Shown here: in pieces, positions 17,015 to 25,612 of the stretch
Position numbering within the stretch: position 1 is the first letter of the stretch
Layout of the letters: each line of letters starts with the position of its first letter
Assembly: GCF_035319885.1 (NCBI RefSeq)
Contig: NZ_CP141285.1
Coordinates: 806,001 to 870,000, forward strand
Direction of reading: 5' to 3'
Length of the DNA stretch: 64,000 nucleotides
DNA from: Altererythrobacter sp. H2
GTDB taxonomy: Bacteria; Pseudomonadota; Alphaproteobacteria; Sphingomonadales; Sphingomonadaceae
The notes under the pieces: model-generated
Database searches by the model: none
Told to the model about the DNA's origin: nothing
What the model saw: the letters and a program-made list of their open reading frames with translations, nothing else
Position numbers and translations under genes: made by a program

Positions 17015-18457
17015 TCAGGCGAGGAAAACAGTCTGAACCGGCTCGTGCTTGGTGATCGAGATCATGGCGAACAACCGCCTTAACGCGTCGATTGCCGAGA
17101 CACCGGTTTTGGCCCGCCCGGTTCCGAATTTCCCGGGTACCCCCTGCTCGGTGACGAAGGCGACCGTGTACACTTGATCCGTTTGCACCTCGGCTGATCC
17201 TGCAAACAATCGGTCAATACGCCGCCCACTGGGATTTTCCGCTTTCAGAAAGAGCTTCAGGCCCAGCATTCTCTTCACGTATCCTCCCATTTGTCCAAAC
17301 GGATCAGCCGAGAAGGTGCGCTCGAGATTCTCTTCGATCATCGTGCGAATCTCCGCACCGGTCAGCTGGACCGTCATAACTTCGGGATTGGTCGGGATGA
17401 TGTTCCACAGGTCATTGAGCGTGACGGGTCCGGGCGCAATCGGCGCTCCGTATCGCCAGCCATTCGAGAATGCGAGGTCGGTTCCGCCGACCCCGGCGAT
17501 TGCCCGCAGGAGAATGTCGTCCATAGAGGACTGCGCCATCGCGTAGCGATGCAGGGGCTTGTCGATATGTCCCACCACTTCCGACATTTGGACCCGCTCC
17601 GGAGCGAGCGCATCTTCCACCATCGCTGCGACTTTGGCATCGTCGGCAAGGCTGTCATCGATTGGGATAAGTTCGTGGCGATGCGAGGCGACGCGGCCTG
17701 CTTCGACCTCTAGATCGAGCCGGCCGACGAACGAGCCGTGGCAGCCGGACTGGAAGATGATCGCGCCGTTTTCGACAATCGCCTCATGCATGCGGTTGTG
17801 CGTATGGCCGCTGACGATGACGTCAATTCCGTCGGTTTCACGGGCCAGTTTGACGTCCTGCGGAAACCCGAGGTGTGATAGCACGACCACAAGATCCACG
17901 CCCTCCGAGTCGCGCAGGTGCCGGATAGTGCCGGGCAACTCCTCGTTGCCGATCGTGAAACGGACGCCCTCGCTAAAGGCTCGCGGCATAGTCTTGTCGA
18001 CGATCGGGCACGCAATCCCGACGATCCCGACACGCAGACCGCCGCGTTCCACAATGCGCCACGGTGCGAGCAGCAGAGAGCCGTTGTCTTTCCGGTAGCA
18101 GTTGATCGCGAGCATGGGGTAATCGAGCTTGGCTGCAAGATCGCACACCCCTGTGGGTGTGTAAGCGAACTCCCAGTGGACGGTCATCGCATCGATCTTC
18201 AATGCGTTCATCATCGGAACCAGGGCATGGCCGCGCGAAGCGACCGCGACATGGGTACCGTGGAACGTGTCGCCGTTGTCGAGCGCGATCACCGCGCCCC
18301 CGGTGACCTGCCTTACCCGATCGAAGAGCGTCGCGATGCGGGCGAGGCCACCGAGTTCGATGAATGTCCACTCACCCCCTTCGCGCACCAGTTCGCGATG
18401 CGGTTCGATGTAACCGTGAAGGTCGTTGAGCTGAAGAAGGGTCAGGCTGCGCCGCAT
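17015..18457 (-). CDS. SoxB-like metallophosphatase/5'-nucleotidase family protein
   Basis: A 480-residue protein with the metallophosphoesterase core: LLQLNDLHGY, ALDNGDTFHG, LSHLG and SGHTHNR, then a 5'-nucleotidase C-terminal domain (NGWRYGAPI). Where ordinary 5'-nucleotidases have GNHEF it has VHWEF, as in the thiosulfohydrolase SoxB (HWEF). No signal peptide is obvious. ATG 18457 is used, with GAAAGAG 8 bp upstream; a TTG at 18493 would add 12 residues without a ribosome site. With DsbA, DsrE and rhodanese genes nearby, a sulfur substrate is plausible but unproven. Confidence 0.75.
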   Translation of the reverse strand: MRRSLTLLQLNDLHGYIEPHRELVREGGEWTFIELGGLARIATLFDRVRQVTGGAVIALDNGDTFHGTHVAVASRGHALVPMMNALKIDAMTVHWEFAYTPTGVCDLAAKLDYPMLAINCYRKDNGSLLLAPWRIVERGGLRVGIVGIACPIVDKTMPRAFSEGVRFTIGNEELPGTIRHLRDSEGVDLVVVLSHLGFPQDVKLARETDGIDVIVSGHTHNRMHEAIVENGAIIFQSGCHGSFVGRLDLEVEAGRVASHRHELIPIDDSLADDAKVAAMVEDALAPERVQMSEVVGHIDKPLHRYAMAQSSMDDILLRAIAGVGGTDLAFSNGWRYGAPIAPGPVTLNDLWNIIPTNPEVMTVQLTGAEIRTMIEENLERTFSADPFGQMGGYVKRMLGLKLFLKAENPSGRRIDRLFAGSAEVQTDQVYTVAFVTEQGVPGKFGTGRAKTGVSAIDALRRLFAMISITKHEPVQTVFLA

Positions 18458-18504
18458 CGAATGATCTCTTTCAATGATGTCGAAAACTTTCAACGAACAC
18501 GGAG

Positions 18505-19152
18505 TCAGACAGCGCGTGCCGAGCGGAACGCTGACTTGAACTCGTCAAGGCTGAGGGCGCCATTCACCAGACGGTGGCCGATCAGGTAGGCTGGCGTTCC
18601 CGCCAAACCCAGCGTGAACGCCTCGATACGGGTGTGTGCGATCGCGCGGTCGATGGCTTGTCGCTGCGAGGCGAGGTCGGTTTCAATCTGCGCCCAATTG
18701 CCGCCAACCGCTTCTGCTACTTCCCGCAGCACCGTATCCTCGAGACGTCGTGGCTCTGCCATCAGCGCCTGATGGAAGTCGGAATAAATTCCCTGCCAGT
18801 CGCTCGCCAGCGCGACGCGCGCGGAGCGTTCGGAGAGCGCGCCAAAGATCGGCCATTCCTTGTAGATCAACATTACCTCACCATCCTCCCCGACGGCCTC
18901 GTGAAGAGCGGGGCTTGCAAAACGGCACGCAGGGCATTGATAGTCGCCGAACACGACGACAGCGAGAGTGGCATCAGGCGGCCCAGCGCGAGGGGCATCG
19001 GGGTCCTGAAGCGCCGCTTGCGCGGTCGGATTGGCCGCGACATCGACGCCCAATGGTGTCAGTCCGCGCAGAATCGCGCTTGCGCCCCATCCCCCCAGTG
19101 CCACCAGTGCGAGCTGCGCGAGGTGCCGCCGGGACAGTCCGGCCTCAGCCAC
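18505..19152 (-). CDS. DsbA-family thiol-disulfide protein
   Basis: A thioredoxin-fold protein with CPAC in VVFGDYQCPACRF (about residues 73-76), a helical insertion and the cis-Pro motif GLAGTPAYLIG. The start LSRRHLAQLALVALGGWGAS looks like an N-terminal anchor or Tat-like signal, so it probably acts in the periplasm. The GTG at 19152 has GGGAGAA 6 bp before it and is preferred; a GTG at 19197 is also open. It resembles ScsC and may serve the SoxB-like or Scs proteins of the region. Confidence 0.78.
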   Translation of the reverse strand: MAEAGLSRRHLAQLALVALGGWGASAILRGLTPLGVDVAANPTAQAALQDPDAPRAGPPDATLAVVVFGDYQCPACRFASPALHEAVGEDGEVMLIYKEWPIFGALSERSARVALASDWQGIYSDFHQALMAEPRRLEDTVLREVAEAVGGNWAQIETDLASQRQAIDRAIAHTRIEAFTLGLAGTPAYLIGHRLVNGALSLDEFKSAFRSARAV

Positions 19153-19720
19153 AGGCAGTTCTCCCGCGCCCGAGTGGTGCAAAACCAACCCAAACACCCT
19201 CTGCGGCCAGCGGCGCGACGTCGCTTCGACAAACGTTGTGGGTCGAGGAACGGGCCGCAGGCCTTTTGGCGTCCAGACGAGCCGCGCGCTCAGTCGAAAT
19301 GCTCTGGAGGAACGAGCTGTCGTCAGGGATCAAGGCACTACTTCCAGCTTGGGTGGGAAGATAACCGGCAAGCGCCGATGTCTAATGGTCACGGGCTCCA
19401 CCCACGAGGAACAGGCCGGCGCGGACGAACAGCGCTGGAAGGAGGCTGTGCAGCTGCATGTGCTGGGCAATCCGCGGCGCCAGGTGCCGCGTGGGAAAGG
19501 GCTGCTTCGGGCAGAAAACTGATGTTTGGCGCAAACACTCAGCCGAGGTCGCAGCCAAATCTTACCCCAGCCTTAGCTCCTCGGCGTCGGCGCTTGTTTG
19601 GTAGCAACACCATGGCCTCGTCCGCCTACCACATCGCTCGACCGGTATTGGCCCATAACCATTCCCCAGCTCGTTCGACGTTCGCACGATTATGCAAGGG
19701 TTTGTCGCCGCCTCGATCCA
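19153..19720. other. 568-bp stretch with no supported gene
   Basis: Between the DsbA-family gene and the DsrE gene. Open frames here lack ribosome sites and recognisable domains. I see no IS ends, tRNA or strong hairpin. It may be a decayed remnant. Confidence 0.4.
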
Positions 19721-20260
19721 TTAATCGGCAATCAGGGCAAAGCCTCGCAACTGCAATGTCGCAACCGTCGTCAGCGCTGCCAAATCGATCGTCACCGTCG
19801 GAGCCACGTCGGATGCCGCGATCTTCTGGGCATGCAGTGCCTGGCCGCAGACGTGAATCTGCGCGCCTGCAGCTTCGAGTTCGGCAATCAAGGCCAGGTT
19901 CGGGTTATCCATTGCGAACCGGCTGCGATACGCGGTGTGGGCCACGATGGCGGATGTGGCCGGGCCATGAATGACCGCCACGATGTTGCCGCCAGGGGGT
20001 CGGACGCTTTTGGTCGCGAGCAGGTTGAGAAAACGGGCGACCTTCCCGAGCGAGGGATGCGGGGCGCTTGAGTCCGTGGCTGCTGCGCTTATGTCGAACA
20101 CGACGCGATAGTCGATCGCGGGGTCCGGCTGGTTCGCCGCGTCGGGAAGCGAGACGACCGCGCCGTAATGCGGAACCGGTAAGGCTGGCGGTGTCTCGGC
20201 CTCGATTGGCGATGCGAACAGGGCACCGGTTGCCGCCAACATACAGGCCAAAGCTCTCAT
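19721..20260 (-). CDS. Exported DsrE/DsrF-like sulfur-relay protein
   Basis: A 179-residue protein with a signal peptide (to about IEAET). It has the DsrE-like alpha/beta core: YRVVFDISAAATD, NIVAVIHGPAT and the conserved active Cys in GAQIHVCGQALHAQ. DsrE proteins carry sulfane sulfur as a persulfide. The ATG overlaps the stop of the AcfC-like gene by 4 bp, so the two are co-translated. A periplasmic sulfur-carrier role fits the surrounding Sox/Scs/rhodanese genes but is inferred. Confidence 0.75.
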   Translation of the reverse strand: MRALACMLAATGALFASPIEAETPPALPVPHYGAVVSLPDAANQPDPAIDYRVVFDISAAATDSSAPHPSLGKVARFLNLLATKSVRPPGGNIVAVIHGPATSAIVAHTAYRSRFAMDNPNLALIAELEAAGAQIHVCGQALHAQKIAASDVAPTVTIDLAALTTVATLQLRGFALIAD

Positions 20261-21039
20261 CGCCGCGCCCTCTCATGTCCGTGCGCTTCGGATGGTGAGC
20301 GCCACCCGTGGCGGCGAAATATGTCAGCCCCCGTCTTGCTCGCGAGAAAAGCCGTGAAGGCCTGTGCCTCGGCTCTTTGATCGCTCGAGGTGGTCGTCGC
20401 CACCGCCATCGGGCGATACAGCACGATGTCGCGCTCGATCGCCACCTGGTCGGCAATCGCCGGATTGGCGGTCTGCCAGATCCCCCAGATTATCCAGGCG
20501 TCGATCCCGGGCTCGGCAATCCATTTCTCCCGCGCCTCGGCGCTGTTGGCCGCGAAGACACCAATCCTCGGGCGGAGCTTCCGGAGAAAACCTATTCCGC
20601 CGGCGCGGCTGGCCAGATCTTCCCACAACCCGTCCTGGCCCGCGCCCTCGACGACCATGACGTCGAGATCGCCACGCAGAAGATCGCGGAATCCTTTGAT
20701 CTTCGCCGGATTGCCCTTGCGGACGAGGATGGCCGCAGGACGATCGTAGAGCGGCTGCACATCGGTTTGGCGCAGGGCGGTTGGCAGTGCGCGCACGAAG
20801 TCCGTCATCATCGTATCCGATCCGCTGAAGATCACGTCGGCGTCCTTGCGCGCGTTCTCGATCCATTGCGGGGTGGGGCCGCTCACGACCTCGATATCGA
20901 TACCGGTGTCCTTCTCGAACTGCGCGGCCGCCTCGCGTACCGCCGGCGCAGGGCCGCCCGGACCATAGACCTTCACCTGCGCGGCAGCCGGGGTTGTGAT
21001 CAAAGCGGCTACAACCGCTGTGGCGAGCAGATACTTCAT
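20257..21039 (-). CDS. acfC: AcfC-like periplasmic substrate-binding protein
   Basis: A 260-residue binding protein with signal peptide MKYLLATAVVAALITTPAAA, then VKVYGPGGPAPAVREAA and the two-lobe type II periplasmic fold related to ModA. DVIFSGSDTMMTDFV and WIIWGIWQTANP match the accessory colonisation factor AcfC family, thought to bind sulfate-like oxyanions. It has no ABC partner next to it; instead it overlaps a DsrE-like gene. The ligand is unknown. Confidence 0.75.
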   Translation of the reverse strand: MKYLLATAVVAALITTPAAAQVKVYGPGGPAPAVREAAAQFEKDTGIDIEVVSGPTPQWIENARKDADVIFSGSDTMMTDFVRALPTALRQTDVQPLYDRPAAILVRKGNPAKIKGFRDLLRGDLDVMVVEGAGQDGLWEDLASRAGGIGFLRKLRPRIGVFAANSAEAREKWIAEPGIDAWIIWGIWQTANPAIADQVAIERDIVLYRPMAVATTTSSDQRAEAQAFTAFLASKTGADIFRRHGWRSPSEAHGHERARR

Positions 21040-21133
21040 ATCGGCTTCCTCTCGTTACGGACGTTCTCGATCAACGAAGCAGTTGCAACTTCGGGGCCTG
21101 CGGTGCGGCGGGGCACGGTGTCTTGGGGATCGA

Positions 21134-23290
21134 TCATCCGGGAGTCCCCGCCAGTTCGACCAGCATGTCGCTCGACAGCACTTGCGGCAGCTCGCGCAGT
21201 TCACCCGACTTTGTCGCAAACAGATAATAGGGAATCGAATTACGGCCCTGCTTGGCAAGGAAACGCGTGATTGCGGGGTCCCCGCGCGTCCAGTCGCCTT
21301 CCATCACCACCACACCGGCCTTCTCGAAGGCTGCCCTGGTCTGCGGTCGATCGATCGCGATCCGGTCGTTGACCTGGCAGATCAGGCACCAGTCGGCGGT
21401 GAAATCGACGAACACGGGCGTACCGGCCGCGCGCAACTGTGCGAGCCTCGCCTCGCTGAACGGCTGGCGGCCTTTGGCGGTCGCCACCGATGCGGCCGAG
21501 GCCTGCGGGAAATCGACCGACGCGGTGAGGATGACCGCGAGCGCCAGCGGCACGAACGCATGGGATACGCTGACCCCGCGCATCTGGCGCAGGCCCGCCC
21601 ACCACAATCCCAGTCCGGCCAGTGCAGCGATCGCCAGGCCGATCGTCAATCCATCCACCCCGCTCTGCCGGCCAAGCACCCAGGCAAGACCGAGCGCCGT
21701 CGCCAACATCGGCACGGCCAGAATCCGGCGGAAGGTCACCATCCATGTGCCGGGCTTCGGCAGCCAGCGCTGAAGGCGCGGTACCCAGGCGATGAGCAGG
21801 AAGGGCAGCGCCATGCCCAGACCCAGGCCTGCGAAGACTGTCAGCGCGGCCAGTGGCGGGAGCACGAGTGCCGCGCCGAGCGCCACGCCCAGGAACGGCC
21901 CGCTGCAGGGCGTCGCGATCAGCGCGGCCAGCGCTCCCGTACCGAATGCTCCGACGCCCCCACGCCGATCCATCCAGCCGCCGGCAAGGGACGGGCCACG
22001 CAATTCGAACAGGCCCGCCAGGTTGAGTGCGATCGCGAGAGATAGCAGCATCAACAGGAGGATGATGCGCGGATCCTGGAGCTGGAACGACCAGCCGATA
22101 TCGTGACCCAGCGCCCGGGCGGCAATAAGGATGCCGCCGAGTGCGGTCGTCGTGATCACGCTGCCCGCGAAGTAGGATGTGCCCTCGATGCGGGCGCTGC
22201 GGGGATCGGCACCGGACTTCGCCAGGCTGAGAGCCTTGAGCGAGAGGATCGGAAACACGCATGGCATGAGATTGAGAAGCAAACCGCCCAGGATCGCGCC
22301 CATGAGCGCGATCCGCAACGTCGTCGGCGCGGTGGTGGATGACCCTGGCATGTCCGGCGCGGACGAGGCCGCAGGGAGCGATACGGGTGCTCCGTTTGCG
22401 AATGGGAGGCTATTGCTGTTCGCAGCGCTTTCGGAAGGCGCGGGCGCGGGACCCGCGGTGGCTGGCGCATCGCCGGTTCGAATGGCGTAGCTACGAGTGC
22501 CGTCGGATATCACCCCGGTAAACCGCTCGGTAGGTGGCGCCCCCGAGGCGGCGACCGTCACGGCGAGGGCGCCATCGGCGTCGCGGGTGACGCTCTGGGC
22601 TGCTCCGGCGTCGAACCAGCCGCTGTCTGCGGGAAAAAGACGGGTGCGCTCGGCATCGAGGTTGCCGGCCCCCGCTATTGCGAAAGTCCATCGGCCCCCC
22701 CCGCCCGTCATGCTTGCGGCCGCGGCGTCGCGCCGAGGCAGACTAGCCTCGGCGGCGCGGATGATGGAGCGGCTGTCCGCCTTCGCTTTTCCTCCGCCCG
22801 TCACCAGCCGAAGGTCGAACGTCGCGCTCTCCGGTACGCACAAGGTGTCCGAGCACACCAGCCAGGAAAGCTGGGCGCGTATCGGCAAGACCGTGCCGGG
22901 CGCCACCGACTTGTCGATCGTGAGGTCGGCGAGCAGGGTGAATGCACCCTTGTGAACGTAGCTGGCGAGCCCGGCGAGCCGCAGCAGCGTCGGTGCGGGA
23001 TGTTCGAGCTGACCGATCCTCACCCCTGTTGGCAGTGTCCAGTTGGCCTCGACCGACAAACCGCTGTCACCCGGATTGGTCCAATATCCGTGCCATCCGG
23101 CTTCGGGTACCATCCGAACGGCGAGGCGGGTGGTCGTTCCGGGCGTGGGCTCCTCGCTCTGGGCATGGATCGAGGCGTCGAGATGGCGCGCCGGCTGCGC
23201 CGCTGCCGGTACAGCAGCCAGGGCGAGCCACAACCACGAGACGACCAGCAGAAGCCTGGCGTAGCGCAGGATCGATGCGACAACTGACAT
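21134..23290 (-). CDS. scsB: ScsB/DsbD-family protein-disulfide reductase
   Basis: A 718-residue inner-membrane thiol reductase. Order: signal peptide, long N-terminal periplasmic DsbD-alpha-like domain with VCSDTLCVPE, eight-helix DsbD transmembrane domain (MPCVFPILSLKALSLAKSG, TPCSGPFLG), and a C-terminal thioredoxin domain with DFTADWCLICQ. Electrons pass from cytoplasmic thioredoxin to periplasmic partners. ATG 23290 with GGAGA 6 bp upstream is preferred to one at 23320. With the next two genes it forms an ScsBCD-like set, known from suppressors of copper sensitivity. Confidence 0.88.
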   Translation of the reverse strand: MSVVASILRYARLLLVVSWLWLALAAVPAAAQPARHLDASIHAQSEEPTPGTTTRLAVRMVPEAGWHGYWTNPGDSGLSVEANWTLPTGVRIGQLEHPAPTLLRLAGLASYVHKGAFTLLADLTIDKSVAPGTVLPIRAQLSWLVCSDTLCVPESATFDLRLVTGGGKAKADSRSIIRAAEASLPRRDAAAASMTGGGGRWTFAIAGAGNLDAERTRLFPADSGWFDAGAAQSVTRDADGALAVTVAASGAPPTERFTGVISDGTRSYAIRTGDAPATAGPAPAPSESAANSNSLPFANGAPVSLPAASSAPDMPGSSTTAPTTLRIALMGAILGGLLLNLMPCVFPILSLKALSLAKSGADPRSARIEGTSYFAGSVITTTALGGILIAARALGHDIGWSFQLQDPRIILLLMLLSLAIALNLAGLFELRGPSLAGGWMDRRGGVGAFGTGALAALIATPCSGPFLGVALGAALVLPPLAALTVFAGLGLGMALPFLLIAWVPRLQRWLPKPGTWMVTFRRILAVPMLATALGLAWVLGRQSGVDGLTIGLAIAALAGLGLWWAGLRQMRGVSVSHAFVPLALAVILTASVDFPQASAASVATAKGRQPFSEARLAQLRAAGTPVFVDFTADWCLICQVNDRIAIDRPQTRAAFEKAGVVVMEGDWTRGDPAITRFLAKQGRNSIPYYLFATKSGELRELPQVLSSDMLVELAGTPG

Positions 23291-23375
23291 GACGGTCTCC
23301 GGCCTCAGGAATAGGGACATGGCCGGCGCGCACTGGGAGAGGAGGGCGTGCGCGCCGGCCGGCTGGAAGCGCGAG

Positions 23376-24062
23376 CTACTTCGCAGCCGTTCCGGTCGGG
23401 TCCGTGCGCGCCAGCTCGACGGCTTCGCGCAGGCCCGTAATGTCGATCGCTCCGGGGATCAGATAGGGCCCGACGAGCAGGGCCGGCGTGCCCGAAAGTC
23501 CCATCATCGCCGCATACTTGCTGGTCCGTCCAAGGGCTGCGTCGATCTCATCGTCGTGCTTCTCCAGATCGGCTTGCAGGCGGTTCCAATCGACGCCGGC
23601 CTTGTCGGCCGCCGCGCGTATCCCTGGGGAGGATACCTTGCCGGGCATCGCCATCAGCGCATCGTTGAACGCGGCATGCTTGCCCTGGTAGGTCGAGGCG
23701 ATCGCGGCGCGGGCTGCTTCGACCGACGGGGCGCCGAAAATGGGCCAGTCGCGGTAGACGATCTTGACCTTGGGATCGGCGCGCTTGAGCTCCTCGAGCA
23801 CCGGATGCACCTTGCGGCAGTAGGGGCACTGGTAGTCGGTGAACATGACCAGGGTGACGTCGTGGCCTTTCGGCGCGAATGTCGGCGCGACGGGGTCGTT
23901 CTGGATCTCGGCGCGGACGCGCGCCGCTTCCTGTGCGTCGGCCGCGGCTTCGCCCGGCCCGGTCTGGGCTTGTGCCGTGCCGTCGCCCTCGGTCCGCAGG
24001 ACGAGAGTGCCGACCAGCAGCGCAGCAGCGCCGAGCAGGATAAACAGGGACCACTTCTTCAT
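23376..24062 (-). CDS. scsC: ScsC-like DsbA-family disulfide protein
   Basis: A 228-residue periplasmic protein with an N-terminal anchor (SLFILLGAAALLVGTLVL), a helical linker, then a thioredoxin fold with CPYC at 79-82 (MFTDYQCPYCRK) and cis-Pro in GLSGTPALLVG. Such proteins are kept reduced by the ScsB partner encoded next to it, and some bind Cu(I). Its start is 2 bp from the stop of the ScsD-like gene. It is a paralogue of the DsbA-family gene at 18505. Confidence 0.85.
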   Translation of the reverse strand: MKKWSLFILLGAAALLVGTLVLRTEGDGTAQAQTGPGEAAADAQEAARVRAEIQNDPVAPTFAPKGHDVTLVMFTDYQCPYCRKVHPVLEELKRADPKVKIVYRDWPIFGAPSVEAARAAIASTYQGKHAAFNDALMAMPGKVSSPGIRAAADKAGVDWNRLQADLEKHDDEIDAALGRTSKYAAMMGLSGTPALLVGPYLIPGAIDITGLREAVELARTDPTGTAAK

Positions 24063-24063
24063 G

Positions 24064-24867
24064 TCAGGGATTCCTTTCGAGATCGCGGATGGCGGCAGTC
24101 AGAGCCGCACGGGATATTTCGCCGGAATGGGTTTTCCGGATGCGGCCGTCGCCATCGATGAACAGCGTCGTCGGCAAGGCGGAGGAGCCGGTGGCCGTTG
24201 CGAGCATACCGCCGGGGTCGAGACGAATAGCGCCATCCGGCAGTCCCTCACGCTTCAGATACGCGCGGACCTGCGGGGCGCTTTCGCCCTGATTGGCGAG
24301 CAGCACGGGGACTGTCGAACCGGCCGCGACGTCGATCAGCATGGGCATTTCGCGGCGGCACGGCGGACACCAGGTCGCCCAGAGATTGATGACCATCGGC
24401 TGACCGCGCTCCGCATCGAGATCGATCGGCGCGCCGTCGAGGCTCGCAAGAGCGAGGCCGGGCGGCAGCGGCCGTGGTTCCGCAGCGAGGAGAACCGTCG
24501 CCGCACCATTGATGCCGGCGAGCACTGCGGTGGCTCCCAGCAAGGCAAAACTGGCACGCGTCCGGCCGAGCGTGACGACGATCACGAGCGCGGCGGCCGC
24601 TACCCCCAGCCACCATGAGAACCCACCCTGCCACAGGAAGAGCATCGACCAGGGATCCTCGCGGAAAGCGGAGAAGTTGCCGGCGATGAATCCGATCCGG
24701 GCTGCCAGGATACCGGCCAACAGCGCCAGCCACGCGGTCTTCGCGGCCCGAATGTCATAGCGGTGCGCCAGCATACCGCCGACCGCGACGAACGCCCACA
24801 GCAGAGCGACCGCAACCGCGCGGTCGGTGGCCAGCATAAGGGGACCAAGTTGTAGAACACCGTCCAT
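24064..24867 (-). CDS. scsD: ScsD-like TlpA-family thioredoxin with N-terminal membrane domain
   Basis: A 267-residue protein. The first ~128 residues contain four to five membrane helices (LLWAFVAVGGMLAHRY is Lgt-like in appearance). Then comes a TlpA/ResA thioredoxin domain with CPPC at 167-170 (NLWATWCPPCRR) and the cis-Pro segment SALPTTLFI. It is first of the three-gene thiol set, and divergent from the two-component pair across a 70-bp region with repeated CTTAAG-type boxes. Confidence 0.82.
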   Translation of the reverse strand: MDGVLQLGPLMLATDRAVAVALLWAFVAVGGMLAHRYDIRAAKTAWLALLAGILAARIGFIAGNFSAFREDPWSMLFLWQGGFSWWLGVAAAALVIVVTLGRTRASFALLGATAVLAGINGAATVLLAAEPRPLPPGLALASLDGAPIDLDAERGQPMVINLWATWCPPCRREMPMLIDVAAGSTVPVLLANQGESAPQVRAYLKREGLPDGAIRLDPGGMLATATGSSALPTTLFIDGDGRIRKTHSGEISRAALTAAIRDLERNP

Positions 24868-24888
24868 CCGGCGGTCTGTCGAAGCCGC

Positions 24889-24930
24889 AGCTTAAGGCTG
24901 GCTTAGCGCTTCGCTTAAGCTTCGCGTAAG
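24889..24930 (+). promoter_or_regulatory. Direct-repeat operator between scs genes and two-component genes
   Basis: CTTAAG at 24891 and CTTAG at 24902 are 11 bp apart. A second pair, CTTAAG at 24914 and GTAAGG at 24925, repeats the 11-bp spacing. Paired half-sites one helical turn apart are what OmpR/QseB-class response regulators bind. The site lies between divergent genes, so it may serve both. Confidence 0.5.
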
Positions 24931-24937
24931 GTGACCG

Positions 24938-25612
24938 ATGAAAGGCGACATGATGCGAATTCTGCTGGTTGAGGACGACGAAGTGCTGCGCGACGGGATC
25001 GTCGCCGGGCTCGGCCTCGACGGTTACGAGGTCGATGCGGTCACGACCCTCGCCGAAGCCCGCGAAGGCGCAGCGAGCGGAGATCATGCAGGGATCGTGC
25101 TCGATATCGGCCTGCCCGACGGCTCGGGCCTCGATTTGTTGGCCGAATGGCGCCGCAGCGGCATGAAGCTGCCCGTGCTACTCCTGACGGCGCGCAATCT
25201 CGTCTCGGACCGCATCGAGGGCCTCGATTCCGGCGCCGACGACTATCTCGGCAAGCCCTTCGACCTATCCGAATTGTCCGCCCGCCTGCGAGCTATCCTT
25301 CGCCGTGCCGCCGGGCGCGCATCGAGCGATATCGAGATCGGCGAACTGGTGGTGAGCGAGGCGCGGCGGGCGGTCCTTCTCTCCGGGAAGGAGATTGCCG
25401 TGTCGCGGCGCGAGTTCGCAATTCTGCGCGCTTTGACGGAGCGGCCCGGGCACGTCCTCTCGCGCAGCCAGCTCGAGGACCGCATCTACGGCTGGCAGGA
25501 AGAGGTCGAGAGCAACGCGGTCGAGGTCCACATTCACAAACTTCGCGGCAAAATCGGACGCGAACGCATCGAGACAGTGCGCGGCGAAGGCTACCGGATC
25601 GCCGGTTCGTGA
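24938..25612 (+). CDS. OmpR-family response regulator (QseB/TctD-like)
   Basis: A 224-residue two-domain regulator. Receiver: acidic pair in LLVEDDE, phospho-acceptor Asp56 (VLDIGLPDGSG), LLTARN and a late Lys in GKPFD. The C-terminal winged helix ends GRERIETVRGEGYRIAGS. ATGs at 24938, 24950 and 24953 are all possible; 24938 has AAGGTG at a fair distance, while 24953 gives the canonical MRILLVEDD start. It overlaps the sensor kinase gene by 4 bp. Likely to control the scs genes and perhaps copper genes. Confidence 0.88.
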   Translation: MKGDMMRILLVEDDEVLRDGIVAGLGLDGYEVDAVTTLAEAREGAASGDHAGIVLDIGLPDGSGLDLLAEWRRSGMKLPVLLLTARNLVSDRIEGLDSGADDYLGKPFDLSELSARLRAILRRAAGRASSDIEIGELVVSEARRAVLLSGKEIAVSRREFAILRALTERPGHVLSRSQLEDRIYGWQEEVESNAVEVHIHKLRGKIGRERIETVRGEGYRIAGS

